Shown: positions 6,685 through 12,449 of the stretch, in pieces
Position numbering within the stretch: the first letter of the stretch is position 1
Layout of the letters: every line of letters starts with the position of its first letter
Assembly: GCA_013205335.1 (NCBI GenBank)
Contig: JABMNB010000255.1
Coordinates: 1-12,449 of the forward strand
DNA length: 12,449 bases
Reading direction: 5' to 3'
Origin: Rhodospirillales bacterium
GTDB taxonomy: Bacteria; Pseudomonadota; Alphaproteobacteria; Reyranellales; Reyranellaceae
The notes under the pieces: generated by a model
Databases searched by the model: none
Told to the model about the DNA's origin: nothing
What the model saw: only the letters and a program-made list of their open reading frames with translations
Translations under genes and position numbers: made by a program

Positions 6685-8472
6685 ATGGCCGTCTACAAGG
6701 CTCCGATCAAGGACATCCAGTTCGTTCTCAACGAAGTGCTCGACGTATCGAGCCTGGCCCGGCTGCCGGGTTACGAGGACGCGACGCCCGACACGATCCA
6801 CGCCATCATCGAGGAAGCCGCCAAGCTCTGCGAGAACGTGCTGTTCCCGTTGAACCGCACCGGCGACGAAGAAGGTTGTCACTACGAGAACGGCGTCGTG
6901 CGCACGCCCAAGGGCTTCAAGGAAGCCTACAAGCAGTTCGCCGAGGGCGGCTGGACGGGCATCACCTGCGATCCCGAGTTCGGCGGACAGGGGCTGCCGG
7001 CGACGGTGGGCTTCGCGCTGCAGGAAATGTTCACCGCCGCGAACCAGGCCTTCGCGATGTATCCCGGCCTCAGCCACGGCGCCTACGAGGCGCTGTCGCG
7101 CCACGGCTCCGACGAGCTGAAGACCCGGTACCTCCCGAAGCTCGCGGCCGGTACCTGGTCGGGCACGATGTGCCTCACCGAGCCCCATTGCGGCACCGAC
7201 CTCGGCATGCTGCGCACCAAGGCCGAGCCGCAGGCCGACGGCAGCTACAGCATCACCGGCACCAAGATCTTTATCTCGGCCGGCGAGCATGATCTGACGG
7301 AAAACATCGTCCATCTCGTGCTGGCGCGCCTGCCGGATGCACCGGGCGGGACCAAGGGCATCTCGCTCTTCATCGTCCCGAAGTTCCTGCCGAAGGCGGA
7401 CGGGTCGGTCGGTGAGCGCAACGGCATCCGCTGCGGCGCGGTCGAACACAAGATGGGCATCAAGGCCAACGCGACCTGCGTGATGAACCTCGATGGCGCC
7501 ACCGGCTGGCTGGTCGGCGAGGCCAACAAGGGCATGACGGCGATGTTCGTCATGATGAACGCCGCGCGCCTCGGCGTCGGCATGCAGGGTCTCGGCATCG
7601 CCGAGACGGCCTATCAGAGTGCCGTCGCCTATGCGCGCGACCGCCTGCAGGGCCGCTCGCTGACGGGTCCGAAGAATGCCAACGGCCCGGCCGATCCGAT
7701 CATCGTGCATCCCGACGTGCGCCGCATGCTGATGATCCAGAAGTCCTTCACCGAGGGCGCACGTGCGCTGTCGCTGTGGGTCGGCATGCTGATCGACGAG
7801 GCGCATTCGCATCCCGACGCCGCGACGCGCGAGGCGGCTGACGATCTCATCCAGATGCTGACGCCGATCATCAAGGCTTACTTCACCGACATGGGCAGCG
7901 AATGCGCCAACCTCGCGGTTCAGACCTGGGGCGGCCACGGCTTCATCCGCGAGAACGGCGTCGAGCAGCTCGTCCGCGATGCCCGCATCGCCCAGCTCTA
8001 CGAAGGCACCAACGGCATCCAGGCGCTCGACCTGGTCGGCCGCAAGCTGCCGATGAAGGGCGGCCGCGCCGCGCAGCGCCTGCTGGGCGAGATCTCCTCG
8101 TTCGTCGCCACGCACAAGGGCGACGACAAGATGAAGGAGTTCGTCGAGCCGCTCGAGAAGGCCCTGGGCCGCGTCCAGGACTCCGCGCTCTTTCTCATGC
8201 AGAACGCCATGAAGAACCCCGACGAGGCCGGCGGCGCCGCCACCGACCTCCTGCGTCTGATGGCGCTGACGGCGATGGCCTACATGTGGAACCGCATCGT
8301 CGTCGCTGCCCATAAGGGACTGGCGGCCGGAAACGACAACAGCTTCTACGAGGCCAAGCTCGCGACCGCGCGCTTCTTCATGGCGCGCGTGCTGCCGCAG
8401 ACCGTGTCGCTCAACCATCAGATCAAGGCCGGCGCCTCGACGCTGATGGCGCTCCCGGCCGACGCGTTCTGA
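6685..8472 (+). CDS. long acyl-CoA dehydrogenase with C-terminal extension (DmdC-like)
   Basis: A 595-residue flavoprotein that introduces the alpha-beta double bond into an acyl-CoA and passes electrons to ETF. It begins with the short AcylCoA_DH_N segment (about 3-35), then the helical N-domain (40-158). The beta domain carries MCLTEPHCGTDLG (162-174) for FAD/substrate binding, and the C-terminal helical domain has QLYEGTNGIQALDLVGRKLP with E440 as the probable catalytic base. A further helical domain from about 470 to 590 (PF12806 type) makes it longer than the usual 380-400-residue enzymes. This architecture is shared with 3-methylmercaptopropionyl-CoA dehydrogenase (DmdC) and many uncharacterised long-chain dehydrogenases, so the substrate is open. 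GAGGGAGAG precedes the ATG. It follows the regulator by 26 bases and overlaps the next gene by 4. Confidence 0.93.
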   Translation: MAVYKAPIKDIQFVLNEVLDVSSLARLPGYEDATPDTIHAIIEEAAKLCENVLFPLNRTGDEEGCHYENGVVRTPKGFKEAYKQFAEGGWTGITCDPEFGGQGLPATVGFALQEMFTAANQAFAMYPGLSHGAYEALSRHGSDELKTRYLPKLAAGTWSGTMCLTEPHCGTDLGMLRTKAEPQADGSYSITGTKIFISAGEHDLTENIVHLVLARLPDAPGGTKGISLFIVPKFLPKADGSVGERNGIRCGAVEHKMGIKANATCVMNLDGATGWLVGEANKGMTAMFVMMNAARLGVGMQGLGIAETAYQSAVAYARDRLQGRSLTGPKNANGPADPIIVHPDVRRMLMIQKSFTEGARALSLWVGMLIDEAHSHPDAATREAADDLIQMLTPIIKAYFTDMGSECANLAVQTWGGHGFIRENGVEQLVRDARIAQLYEGTNGIQALDLVGRKLPMKGGRAAQRLLGEISSFVATHKGDDKMKEFVEPLEKALGRVQDSALFLMQNAMKNPDEAGGAATDLLRLMALTAMAYMWNRIVVAAHKGLAAGNDNSFYEAKLATARFFMARVLPQTVSLNHQIKAGASTLMALPADAF

Positions 8473-8801
8473 AGTCGGTCCTCGCCTACACGGCAGCGGC
8501 ATTCCTCGAGATCGCCGGCTGCTTCGCCTTCTGGGCGTGGCTGCGGCTGGGGGCATCGGCGTGGTGGCTGGCGCCGGGCCTCCTTGCACTGGGCTTGTTT
8601 GCCTGGCTGCTCACCTTCATCGACTCGGAGGCGGCGGGCCGTGCCTATGCCGCCTATGGCGGCGTCTACATCGCCGCGTCGCTCGTCTGGCTGTGGGCCA
8701 TCGAAGGCTCGCGGCCCGATCGGTGGGACGTGACCGGCGGCATCGTCTGCCTGATCGGCGCCGCCATCATTCTTTTCGCACCGCACCGCGCGGCGGGGTA
8801 A
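8469..8801 (+). CDS. YnfA/UPF0060-family small membrane protein, apparent CTG start
   Basis: The open frame encodes a protein matching YnfA (UPF0060) along its whole length: LKSVLAYTAAAFLEIAGCF, then FAFWAWLRLG, RAYAAYGGVYIAASLVWLW, RPDRWDVTGGIVCLIGAAII. Four hydrophobic helices are expected. Family members begin M-x-K-S or similar, which places the start at CTG 8469-8471. There is no ATG or GTG in frame, and the first TTG (8595) would delete the first helix and the conserved AEIAGCF-like region. CTG 8469 gives 110 residues, the usual length (about 108), and overlaps the dehydrogenase TGA (8470-8472) in a CTGA junction, suggesting translational coupling. E. coli YnfA has been linked to small multidrug resistance-type transport; function is otherwise unproven. 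Product call confident, start codon inferred. Confidence 0.85.
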   Translation: MKSVLAYTAAAFLEIAGCFAFWAWLRLGASAWWLAPGLLALGLFAWLLTFIDSEAAGRAYAAYGGVYIAASLVWLWAIEGSRPDRWDVTGGIVCLIGAAIILFAPHRAAG

Positions 8802-8842
8802 ACATAAGCCTCTGACCAATAAACGCCTGAGGAAACCGTCCC

Positions 8843-9643
8843 ATGTCTGAACCGCACGTTCTCGCCGAGGTCAAAGACGGCATCGGCTGGATGACGCTCA
8901 ACCGTCCCGATTCGCTGAATGCACTGTCGATGGAAATGCGCGACCTGCTGATCGAGCACAGCGCCAAATTCGAGAAGGATCCGGCGGTGCGCTGCGTCGT
9001 GATCCGCGGCGCCGGCACGCACTTCATGGCGGGCGGCGACATTCGCGGCTTCCAAAAGTCGTTGACCGAGGACAAGGCGGCCCATCTCGCGGGCTTCGAG
9101 ATGCGTGTCGTGAAGGCTCACCAGGCGATCTACCAGATCCGGCGTATGAACAAGCCGGTGCTGGCCTCGGTGCAGGGCGCCGCCGCGGGCTTCGGCCTGT
9201 CGCTGATCCTGAACTGCGATCTGGCCATCGCTTCGGACGATTCGTTCTTCACCCTGGCCTATCGCCATATCGGCCTCAGCGCCGACGGTGGTGCGACCTA
9301 CTTCCTGCCGCGTGTCGTAGGCGAGCGGAAGGCACTCGAGATCGCGCTTTTGGGCGAGCGTTTCTCTGCCCAGGAAGCCAAGGACAACAACATCCTGAAC
9401 TGGGTCGTGCCGAAGGACAGTCTCGTCGCCGAGACCGAGAAGATGGCCCGCAAACTGGCCGACGGTCCCACCTTTGCGCTGGGCGTCGCCAAGAAGCTGA
9501 TCCGCAACTCGTTCGACAACTCGTGGGACGAGCATTCCCACCGCGAGGCCGAGGGCCTGGCCGCCTGCGCCGCGACCGAGGACCATTTCGAGGGCCTCAG
9601 CGCCTTCCTCGAAAAGCGGAAGGCGAAGTTCAAAGGGCGGTAA
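8843..9643 (+). CDS. crotonase-family protein lacking both hydratase glutamates (PaaG-like isomerase?)
   Basis: A 266-residue crotonase (enoyl-CoA hydratase/isomerase) with LNRPDSLNAL (19-28), the oxyanion-hole segments FMAGGDIRGF (61-70) and GAAAGFGLSL (112-121), and the usual C-terminal EGLSAFLEKRKAKF. Aligned by eye to rat mitochondrial hydratase, the two catalytic glutamates (E144, E164) correspond to S120 and Y140, so ordinary hydration is unlikely. D148 in GLSADGG sits where PaaG-type isomerases have their catalytic Asp, and TYFLPRVVG is also PaaG-like, so a double-bond isomerase is the better guess. GAGGAAA lies 8 bases before the ATG. It is 41 bases after ynfA and probably the last gene of the regulator-dehydrogenase operon. 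No phenylacetate genes are visible, so no paa symbol is given. Confidence 0.88.
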   Translation: MSEPHVLAEVKDGIGWMTLNRPDSLNALSMEMRDLLIEHSAKFEKDPAVRCVVIRGAGTHFMAGGDIRGFQKSLTEDKAAHLAGFEMRVVKAHQAIYQIRRMNKPVLASVQGAAAGFGLSLILNCDLAIASDDSFFTLAYRHIGLSADGGATYFLPRVVGERKALEIALLGERFSAQEAKDNNILNWVVPKDSLVAETEKMARKLADGPTFALGVAKKLIRNSFDNSWDEHSHREAEGLAACAATEDHFEGLSAFLEKRKAKFKGR

Positions 9644-9657
9644 GCGAGGCGCCGCAT

Positions 9658-9678
9658 CTGCAGAAGGTTCTTCTGCGG
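9658..9678 (+). terminator. weak hairpin after the acyl-CoA operon
   Basis: GCAGAAG (9660-9666) pairs with CTTCTGC (9670-9676) around a GTT loop, extended by a T-G and a C-G pair. It begins 15 bases after the crotonase stop. There is no T-tract after it, so termination is only possible, not shown. Confidence 0.3.
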
Positions 9679-9715
9679 TTGCATTGGTGCGGCCGCAAGT
9701 GACTCGGCGTTTGCC

Positions 9716-10048
9716 ATGTATCCGCCGAGCTTGGTGATCTTCTTCGGGTGCGGAGAATCGGAGATCGGTACTGCAGGCGAGTGTACGATCAATCAAGTCG
9801 TCGACAATTTTCGCAAGATGGGCGACGCCAAAATCTCAATGGTCGGGCATGCCGACACTACTGAAGCCAGCGTGCCTCTATCGATATCGTGTGCGCCGGC
9901 CGCGAAGATGCGCTTGCTGGAGATGAGGATTCCTGCCGATCGCATTTTTGTCTTTGCCCGCGGCGACAAGGGCATCCTGGTGCAAACGCCTCCAGGGACT
10001 CGCGAACCTCAGAACAGGCGGGTCGAGTTCGTGATCCAAAAGTTGTGA
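9716..10048 (+). pseudogene. remnant of an OmpA C-terminal (peptidoglycan-binding) domain
   Basis: The frame encodes a recognisable but damaged OmpA-like domain: VIFFGCGESEI (where relatives have FFDxD), INQVVDNFRKMGDAKISMVGHAD, IPADRIFVFARGDKG, then TPPGTREPQNRRVEFVI. There is no signal peptide and no beta-barrel in front of it, so it is only the last third of such a protein. The diaminopimelate-binding Asp in GHAD remains, but the loop after it is about three residues short and the conserved Arg of LSxxR is replaced (LSISC). Composition is also less GC-rich than in neighbours. The frame is open back to the crotonase stop at 9643, but that stretch has no homology I can see. Most likely a dying duplicate; a short expressed protein from the ATG at 9716 cannot be excluded. 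Confidence 0.6.
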
Positions 10049-10100
10049 TCGTTCGAAGCCGGACCAGTGTACCAAATCACCGTAAACATGCGCGCGCCAG

Positions 10101-10421
10101 TTAAGCGGCGCGAGGCTGGATTGCCTTGAGTTCCTGCTCGATCTCGCGGCGTCGTTCCATCAGTTCGAAATCGGTCTGCAGGCCGAGGAACATGCCTTCG
10201 GAAACGCCGAAGTAGCGGGCGAGGCGCAGGGCGGTGTCCGCCGTAATCGCCCTCTTGCCCAGCACGATTTCGTTGATCCGCCGAGGCGGCACGGCAATGG
10301 CGCGCGCCAGTGCGTTCTGTGAAAGTTCCAAGGGCTTCATGAATTCCTCCGCCAGGATTTCACCCGGATGAGGGTTGCGCAGCAGGTTGCGGCTAAGGGT
10401 GGTAGTCGACGATTTCGACAT
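10101..10421 (-). CDS. higA: HigA-family antitoxin
   Basis: A 106-residue XRE-type helix-turn-helix protein of the HigA/VapI addiction-module family: RNPHPGEILAEEFMKPLELS (15-34), the recognition region NALARAIAVPPRRINEIVLG (36-55), TADTALRLARYFG (60-72) and a charged C-terminal helix. It should neutralise the upstream HigB toxin and repress the shared promoter. The start at 10421 is well supported by GGAGGA 7 bases upstream, which lies inside the last codons of higB, so the genes overlap by 29 bases. This toxin-first order with overlap is typical of HigBA. Clear assignment at family level; activity not known. Confidence 0.93.
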   Translation of the reverse strand: MSKSSTTTLSRNLLRNPHPGEILAEEFMKPLELSQNALARAIAVPPRRINEIVLGKRAITADTALRLARYFGVSEGMFLGLQTDFELMERRREIEQELKAIQPRAA

Positions 10422-10677
10422 TGTCGGGTCCTCCGGCGGTCCACACGAAGCAAATTCGCCACTGATCGTTGATCCGAATGCTGTGCTGGCCGGACCTGTC
10501 GGCGCGCAACGCTTCCAGCCTGTTTCCGGGCGGCACGCGCAAGTCGTTCAGGCCCTGCGCATTGTTGAGCAGACGCAATTTGCGAAGGGCAACATTCTGT
10601 ATGTCCGACGGCAATCGGCGGCTTCTTTCGCCGCGCCAGATGCGGGCCGTCTCCGTGTCGCCAAAGCTCACGATCAT
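10393..10677 (-). CDS. higB: HigB/RelE-family toxin
   Basis: A 94-residue ParE/RelE-fold protein of the HigB family, expected to cut mRNA on the ribosome. The family core is visible: IQNVALRKLRLLNNAQGLND (26-45), RVPPGNRLEALRAD (47-60), QHSIRINDQWRICFVW (64-79) and the C-terminal VEIVDYHP. The RINDQWRICF strand and the terminal DYH motif are the best conserved parts, and no residue in them looks lost, so the toxin appears intact. It starts at 10677 with no strong Shine-Dalgarno and ends 29 bases inside higA. The pair sits alone between the OmpA remnant and the minus-strand crotonase, as such modules often do. Confidence 0.92.
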   Translation of the reverse strand: MIVSFGDTETARIWRGERSRRLPSDIQNVALRKLRLLNNAQGLNDLRVPPGNRLEALRADRSGQHSIRINDQWRICFVWTAGGPDNVEIVDYHP

Positions 10678-10683
10678 GACGAT

Positions 10684-10716
10684 CTATAACGTATAGGGTT
10701 ATGCCGTTGTGGTCAA
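10684..10716 (-). promoter_or_regulatory. higBA promoter with inverted-repeat operator
   Basis: CTATA (10684-10688) and TATAG (10692-10696) form an inverted repeat around ACG, immediately upstream of the higB ATG at 10677. On the minus strand the repeat contains the best -10 candidate (TATACG, 10694-10689), and TTGACC at 10716-10711 is a good -35, at a somewhat short spacing of about 16 bases. An operator over the -10 fits autorepression by HigA or the HigBA complex. Confidence 0.5.
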
Positions 10717-10728
10717 GGCTGGCGATGT

Positions 10729-10756
10729 GCATCGGGGCAAGGGTGTGCCCCGATGC
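10729..10756 (-). terminator. strong 11-bp hairpin downstream of the minus-strand crotonase
   Basis: GCATCGGGGCA (10729-10739) pairs perfectly with TGCCCCGATGC (10746-10756) around a 6-base loop. On the minus strand it starts 19 bases after the crotonase stop at 10776 and lies upstream of the higBA promoter, so it would insulate the two units. No T-run follows on either strand, so it may act as a 3'-end stabiliser or a factor-assisted terminator. Confidence 0.5.
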
Positions 10757-10775
10757 TGCCGATACGGCGTGCCGC

Positions 10776-11567
10776 TCAGCGTCCCTTCCAGGTCGGCTTG
10801 CGCTTCTCGGCGAAGGCCTTCGGTCCTTCGACCGTGTCCTCGCTGTGCGCCATGGCGACGAAGGCCGGGTAGTGCTGGTTGCGCATGCCGATCTCGAGCG
10901 ACGGCACGTCGAGCGAGCGCATGACGACCTGTTTGGTGGCGCGCACCGACATGGGCGAGCATTCGAGGATCTGGGCGGCCCACTTCCTGGACGACGCCAT
11001 CAGCTCGGCATGCGGCACCACTTCGGTGACGAAGCCCAGCTCGTAGCCTTCCTTGGCCGGCACGTGGCGGCCGGTCAGCATCATGCCCATGGCCTTCTTG
11101 AGCGGGATCATGCGGCTGAGGCGCTGCATGCCGCCGGCGCCGGCGGCGAGGCCGACGCGCGGCTCGGGCAGGGCGAACTTGGCCTGGTCGGAGGCGATGA
11201 TGATGTCGCAGGCCAGAGCGATCTCGAAGCCGCCGCCCATGGCGATGCCGTTCACGGCCGCGATCACCGGCTTGTCGAGGTCGAAGCGGTTGGCGAGGCC
11301 ACCGAAGCCCTTGGCCGGGTGGACCGGGCGCTTGCCGGTCTTGGCCTGGATCTCGGCGTGATACTTGAGATCGTTGCCGGCACAGAAGGCCTTGTCGCCG
11401 GCACCGGTGATGATGGCGACCCAGAGCTCGGGATTGGTCTGGAATTCATCGAAAGCCTCGACCAGTTCCTGGTTCGCCATGGGATGGCAGGCGTTGTAGA
11501 CCTCCGGCCGGTTGATGGTGACGATCATCAGGCGGCCGTCGGTCTCGACTTTGCTGTACTGGGCCAT
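10776..11567 (-). CDS. enoyl-CoA hydratase/isomerase (crotonase) with both catalytic glutamates
   Basis: A 263-residue crotonase expected to hydrate an enoyl-CoA. Motifs in order: INRPEVYNAC (18-27), oxyanion-hole FCAGNDL (61-67), AVNGIAMGGGFEIALACDI (104-122) with E115, then FALPEPRVGLAAGAGG (131-146) with E135. E115 and E135 are 20 residues apart, as E144 and E164 are in rat hydratase, so the active site is complete, unlike the crotonase at 8843. The C-terminus VEGPKAFAEKRKPTWKGR is typical. CaiD-like and short-chain enoyl-CoA hydratases both fit; the substrate is unknown. The start is placed at 11567 because GGAGGGAAA lies 5-8 bases upstream; the frame stays open to 11690, but those extra residues look unrelated. 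It is a single-gene unit ending at a strong hairpin. Confidence 0.92.
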   Translation of the reverse strand: MAQYSKVETDGRLMIVTINRPEVYNACHPMANQELVEAFDEFQTNPELWVAIITGAGDKAFCAGNDLKYHAEIQAKTGKRPVHPAKGFGGLANRFDLDKPVIAAVNGIAMGGGFEIALACDIIIASDQAKFALPEPRVGLAAGAGGMQRLSRMIPLKKAMGMMLTGRHVPAKEGYELGFVTEVVPHAELMASSRKWAAQILECSPMSVRATKQVVMRSLDVPSLEIGMRNQHYPAFVAMAHSEDTVEGPKAFAEKRKPTWKGR

Positions 11568-12329
11568 GGCATTTCCCTCCATCTTTCGTGAATGGCGATT
11601 TACCGTCCAAAGCGACGCGAAGAAAAGCTGGACGATGGCGCCCATCTGCATCGTGAAATGGCGTTTCCAGTGTTCAGACACGTAGCTCACGGGGGAAGCG
11701 GGGCGTCTACCGCGTGGTCGGCCAGTCTGAACTTGTGCTGCGATCTTAAACCAGAATCTCCGGATCGGCCTGGACGGGCCACAATTGCTTGTGGTCCTCG
11801 CCGGTCAGGATTGGTCCCCGAAGGGCCCAGCCGGCTCATTCCAGCCCGTCTCCGCCGAGCATCAAGCCGGAAGAGCCGCCTGCCACGCCCACGGAGATCA
11901 TGGGCATCCTGCTGATTGCGCATTAATTCAAGTCGGACGTGCCTTTGCCGTATCCGGCCTGTCCGAAAGTTCTCTCACAGGACCGAGGTCGAAGGTTGAC
12001 GGAGGGGCTTGGCTGCGGCGCGACCGGCGGCGGTGTCCTGGGCTTCTTGATGCCTGTCCCGGTGCCGCGAAGCGCCGCCGGCACCACCACTATATCTGGT
12101 GCTGCAGCCTTGCAGTGGGGAACGCCGCTCGAGGGCGCCGCTTCGCCCCGATAAGCCGCACTGTTGCGTCCGTGTCACAGGTTCACCGCGAGTCGGCGCG
12201 GCAAGGTCCGGCCGGTTGCACCGCACCAGTGGTGGTGTGTATATTCGGTGGAGGTGGCGACAAGAGACAGCCGCCAACCGCGATAACTCAGTTTCAGTCC
12301 GTAAGTTTCAAGAACGAGGGGAAGAACTC
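11568..12329. other. 762-base stretch with no convincing gene
   Basis: This divergent region lies between the minus-strand crotonase and the OmpA-like gene. Several frames stay open for 70-180 codons, but they are low-complexity Arg/Pro/Gly readings of GC-rich DNA with no ribosome sites and no recognisable family. I see no tRNA-like structure. Short hairpins occur, for example GGTGCCG (from 12060) with CGGCACC (to 12084). Its last 120 bases contain the promoter and leader of the OmpA-like gene. The rest may be decayed sequence or hold a small RNA; nothing in it can be named. Confidence 0.5.
12216..12245 (+). promoter_or_regulatory. sigma70-type promoter of the OmpA-like gene
   Basis: TTGCAC (12216-12221) and TATATT (12240-12245) are separated by 18 bases, the best promoter match in the window. 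Transcription would begin near 12252, leaving a leader of about 78 bases before the ATG at 12330, long enough for regulation of an abundant envelope protein. Confidence 0.55.
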
Positions 12330-12449
12330 ATGAAGAAGGCTCTTCTGGCGGCCGCCGCCATTGTAGCGCTGCCGGTAGCTGCGCAGGCGCAGGCCCCGCA
12401 GCCGGGTCTGTACATTGGTGCCGAAGGCGGCATCAACTGGCTGACGAAC
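12330..12449 (+). CDS. N-terminus of a secreted OmpA-like outer-membrane protein (partial)
   Basis: The first 40 codons are present; the gene runs off the right edge. MKKALLAAAAIVALPVAAQA is a classic Sec signal peptide with likely cleavage after AQA (about residue 20-22). The mature start APQPGLYIGAEGGINWLTN matches the first beta-strand of OmpA/opacity-type barrels in alphaproteobacteria (GLYIGxEGGxN). GAGGGGAAG lies just upstream of the ATG, and a good promoter lies 85 bases further up. From the N-terminus alone, a C-terminal OmpA peptidoglycan-binding domain is likely but not visible. The domain remnant at 9716-10048 could derive from the same family. Confidence 0.8.
   Translation, partial: MKKALLAAAAIVALPVAAQAQAPQPGLYIGAEGGINWLTN

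Noticed and set aside
6655..8589. 644-codon minus-strand open frame opposite the acyl-CoA dehydrogenase
   Set aside because: Longer than the real gene, but it reads as low-complexity His/Arg/Gly/Ala sequence with no family; the plus strand has a complete, motif-perfect dehydrogenase.
8666..9796. 376-codon minus-strand frame opposite the crotonase at 8843
   Set aside because: Antisense shadow: the plus strand carries the ribosome site and the complete crotonase.
9889..10104. Alternative frame as a frameshifted middle part of the OmpA domain
   Set aside because: The original frame aligns better (LSISCAPAAKMRLLEM, then IPADRI), so the damage is by substitution and a short deletion, not a frameshift.
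11568..11690. N-terminal extension of the minus-strand crotonase to 11690
   Set aside because: The strong GGAGG site before 11567 and the crotonase-like start there favour the shorter protein; the extra 41 residues are unrelated.
11885..11926. Short ATG frame starting MGILLI after a GGAG, like the beginning of a DUF3309-type small membrane protein
   Set aside because: It ends after eight codons with TAA and has no continuation in other frames; similarity this short is meaningless.
11939..12154. 71-codon GTG frame with a Gly-rich segment (GCGATGGGVLGFL) suggesting a glycine-zipper protein
   Set aside because: No ribosome site, no signal peptide, and the glycines do not form the regular zipper repeat.

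Overview
The window is GC-rich, tightly packed bacterial chromosome. The gene set points to an alphaproteobacterium, perhaps in the Rhodospirillales/Reyranella area: a MerR-type acyl-CoA catabolism regulator with a long DmdC-like acyl-CoA dehydrogenase, a TIGR03032-like gene, a DUF2272 lipoprotein, a PF10118 protein and an OmpA-like porin. The lineage is an inference from remembered family distributions; there is no rRNA or other marker gene here. I see no tRNA, rRNA, insertion sequence, CRISPR array or phage gene.

Layout, left to right. (1) The last 29 codons of an unidentified plus-strand gene (3-92) converge on a minus-strand PF10118 'metal-dependent hydrolase' (100-1029). (2) A minus-strand four-gene operon runs from 4926 to 1310 in the order gamma-carbonic anhydrase, two-module VOC/glyoxalase protein, DUF2272 lipoprotein, GMC oxidoreductase. 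The gaps are 4, 22 and 9 bases, and a hairpin follows the last stop. (3) A decayed plus-strand TIGR03032-type gene (5044-6134) carries one frameshift and one in-frame stop. (4) A plus-strand acyl-CoA operon holds a LiuR-like MerR regulator, a DmdC-like acyl-CoA dehydrogenase, a YnfA-family small membrane protein with no ATG/GTG/TTG start at the right place, and a crotonase. It is preceded by a 22-bp perfect palindrome placed as MerR-family operators usually are. (5) Next come a remnant of an OmpA C-terminal domain (9716-10048), a minus-strand higBA toxin-antitoxin pair (10677-10101) with an inverted repeat in its promoter, and a second, catalytically intact crotonase (11567-10776, minus). (6) About 760 bases without a convincing gene end in a good promoter and ribosome site for a secreted OmpA-like protein, cut by the right edge (12330-12449).

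How the genes fit together: the centre of the window is fatty or branched-chain acyl-CoA breakdown (dehydrogenase plus crotonases) under a MerR regulator. The minus-strand operon looks like a housekeeping or detoxification assortment whose joint role is not evident. I found no clearly new defence or mobile system. The most unusual points are the CTG-start ynfA overlapping the dehydrogenase stop, the palindrome/promoter architecture, the crotonase that lacks both catalytic glutamates, the ferritin-like ExxH pattern in the PF10118 protein, and the OmpA-domain remnant 2.3 kb upstream of an apparently intact OmpA-like gene.
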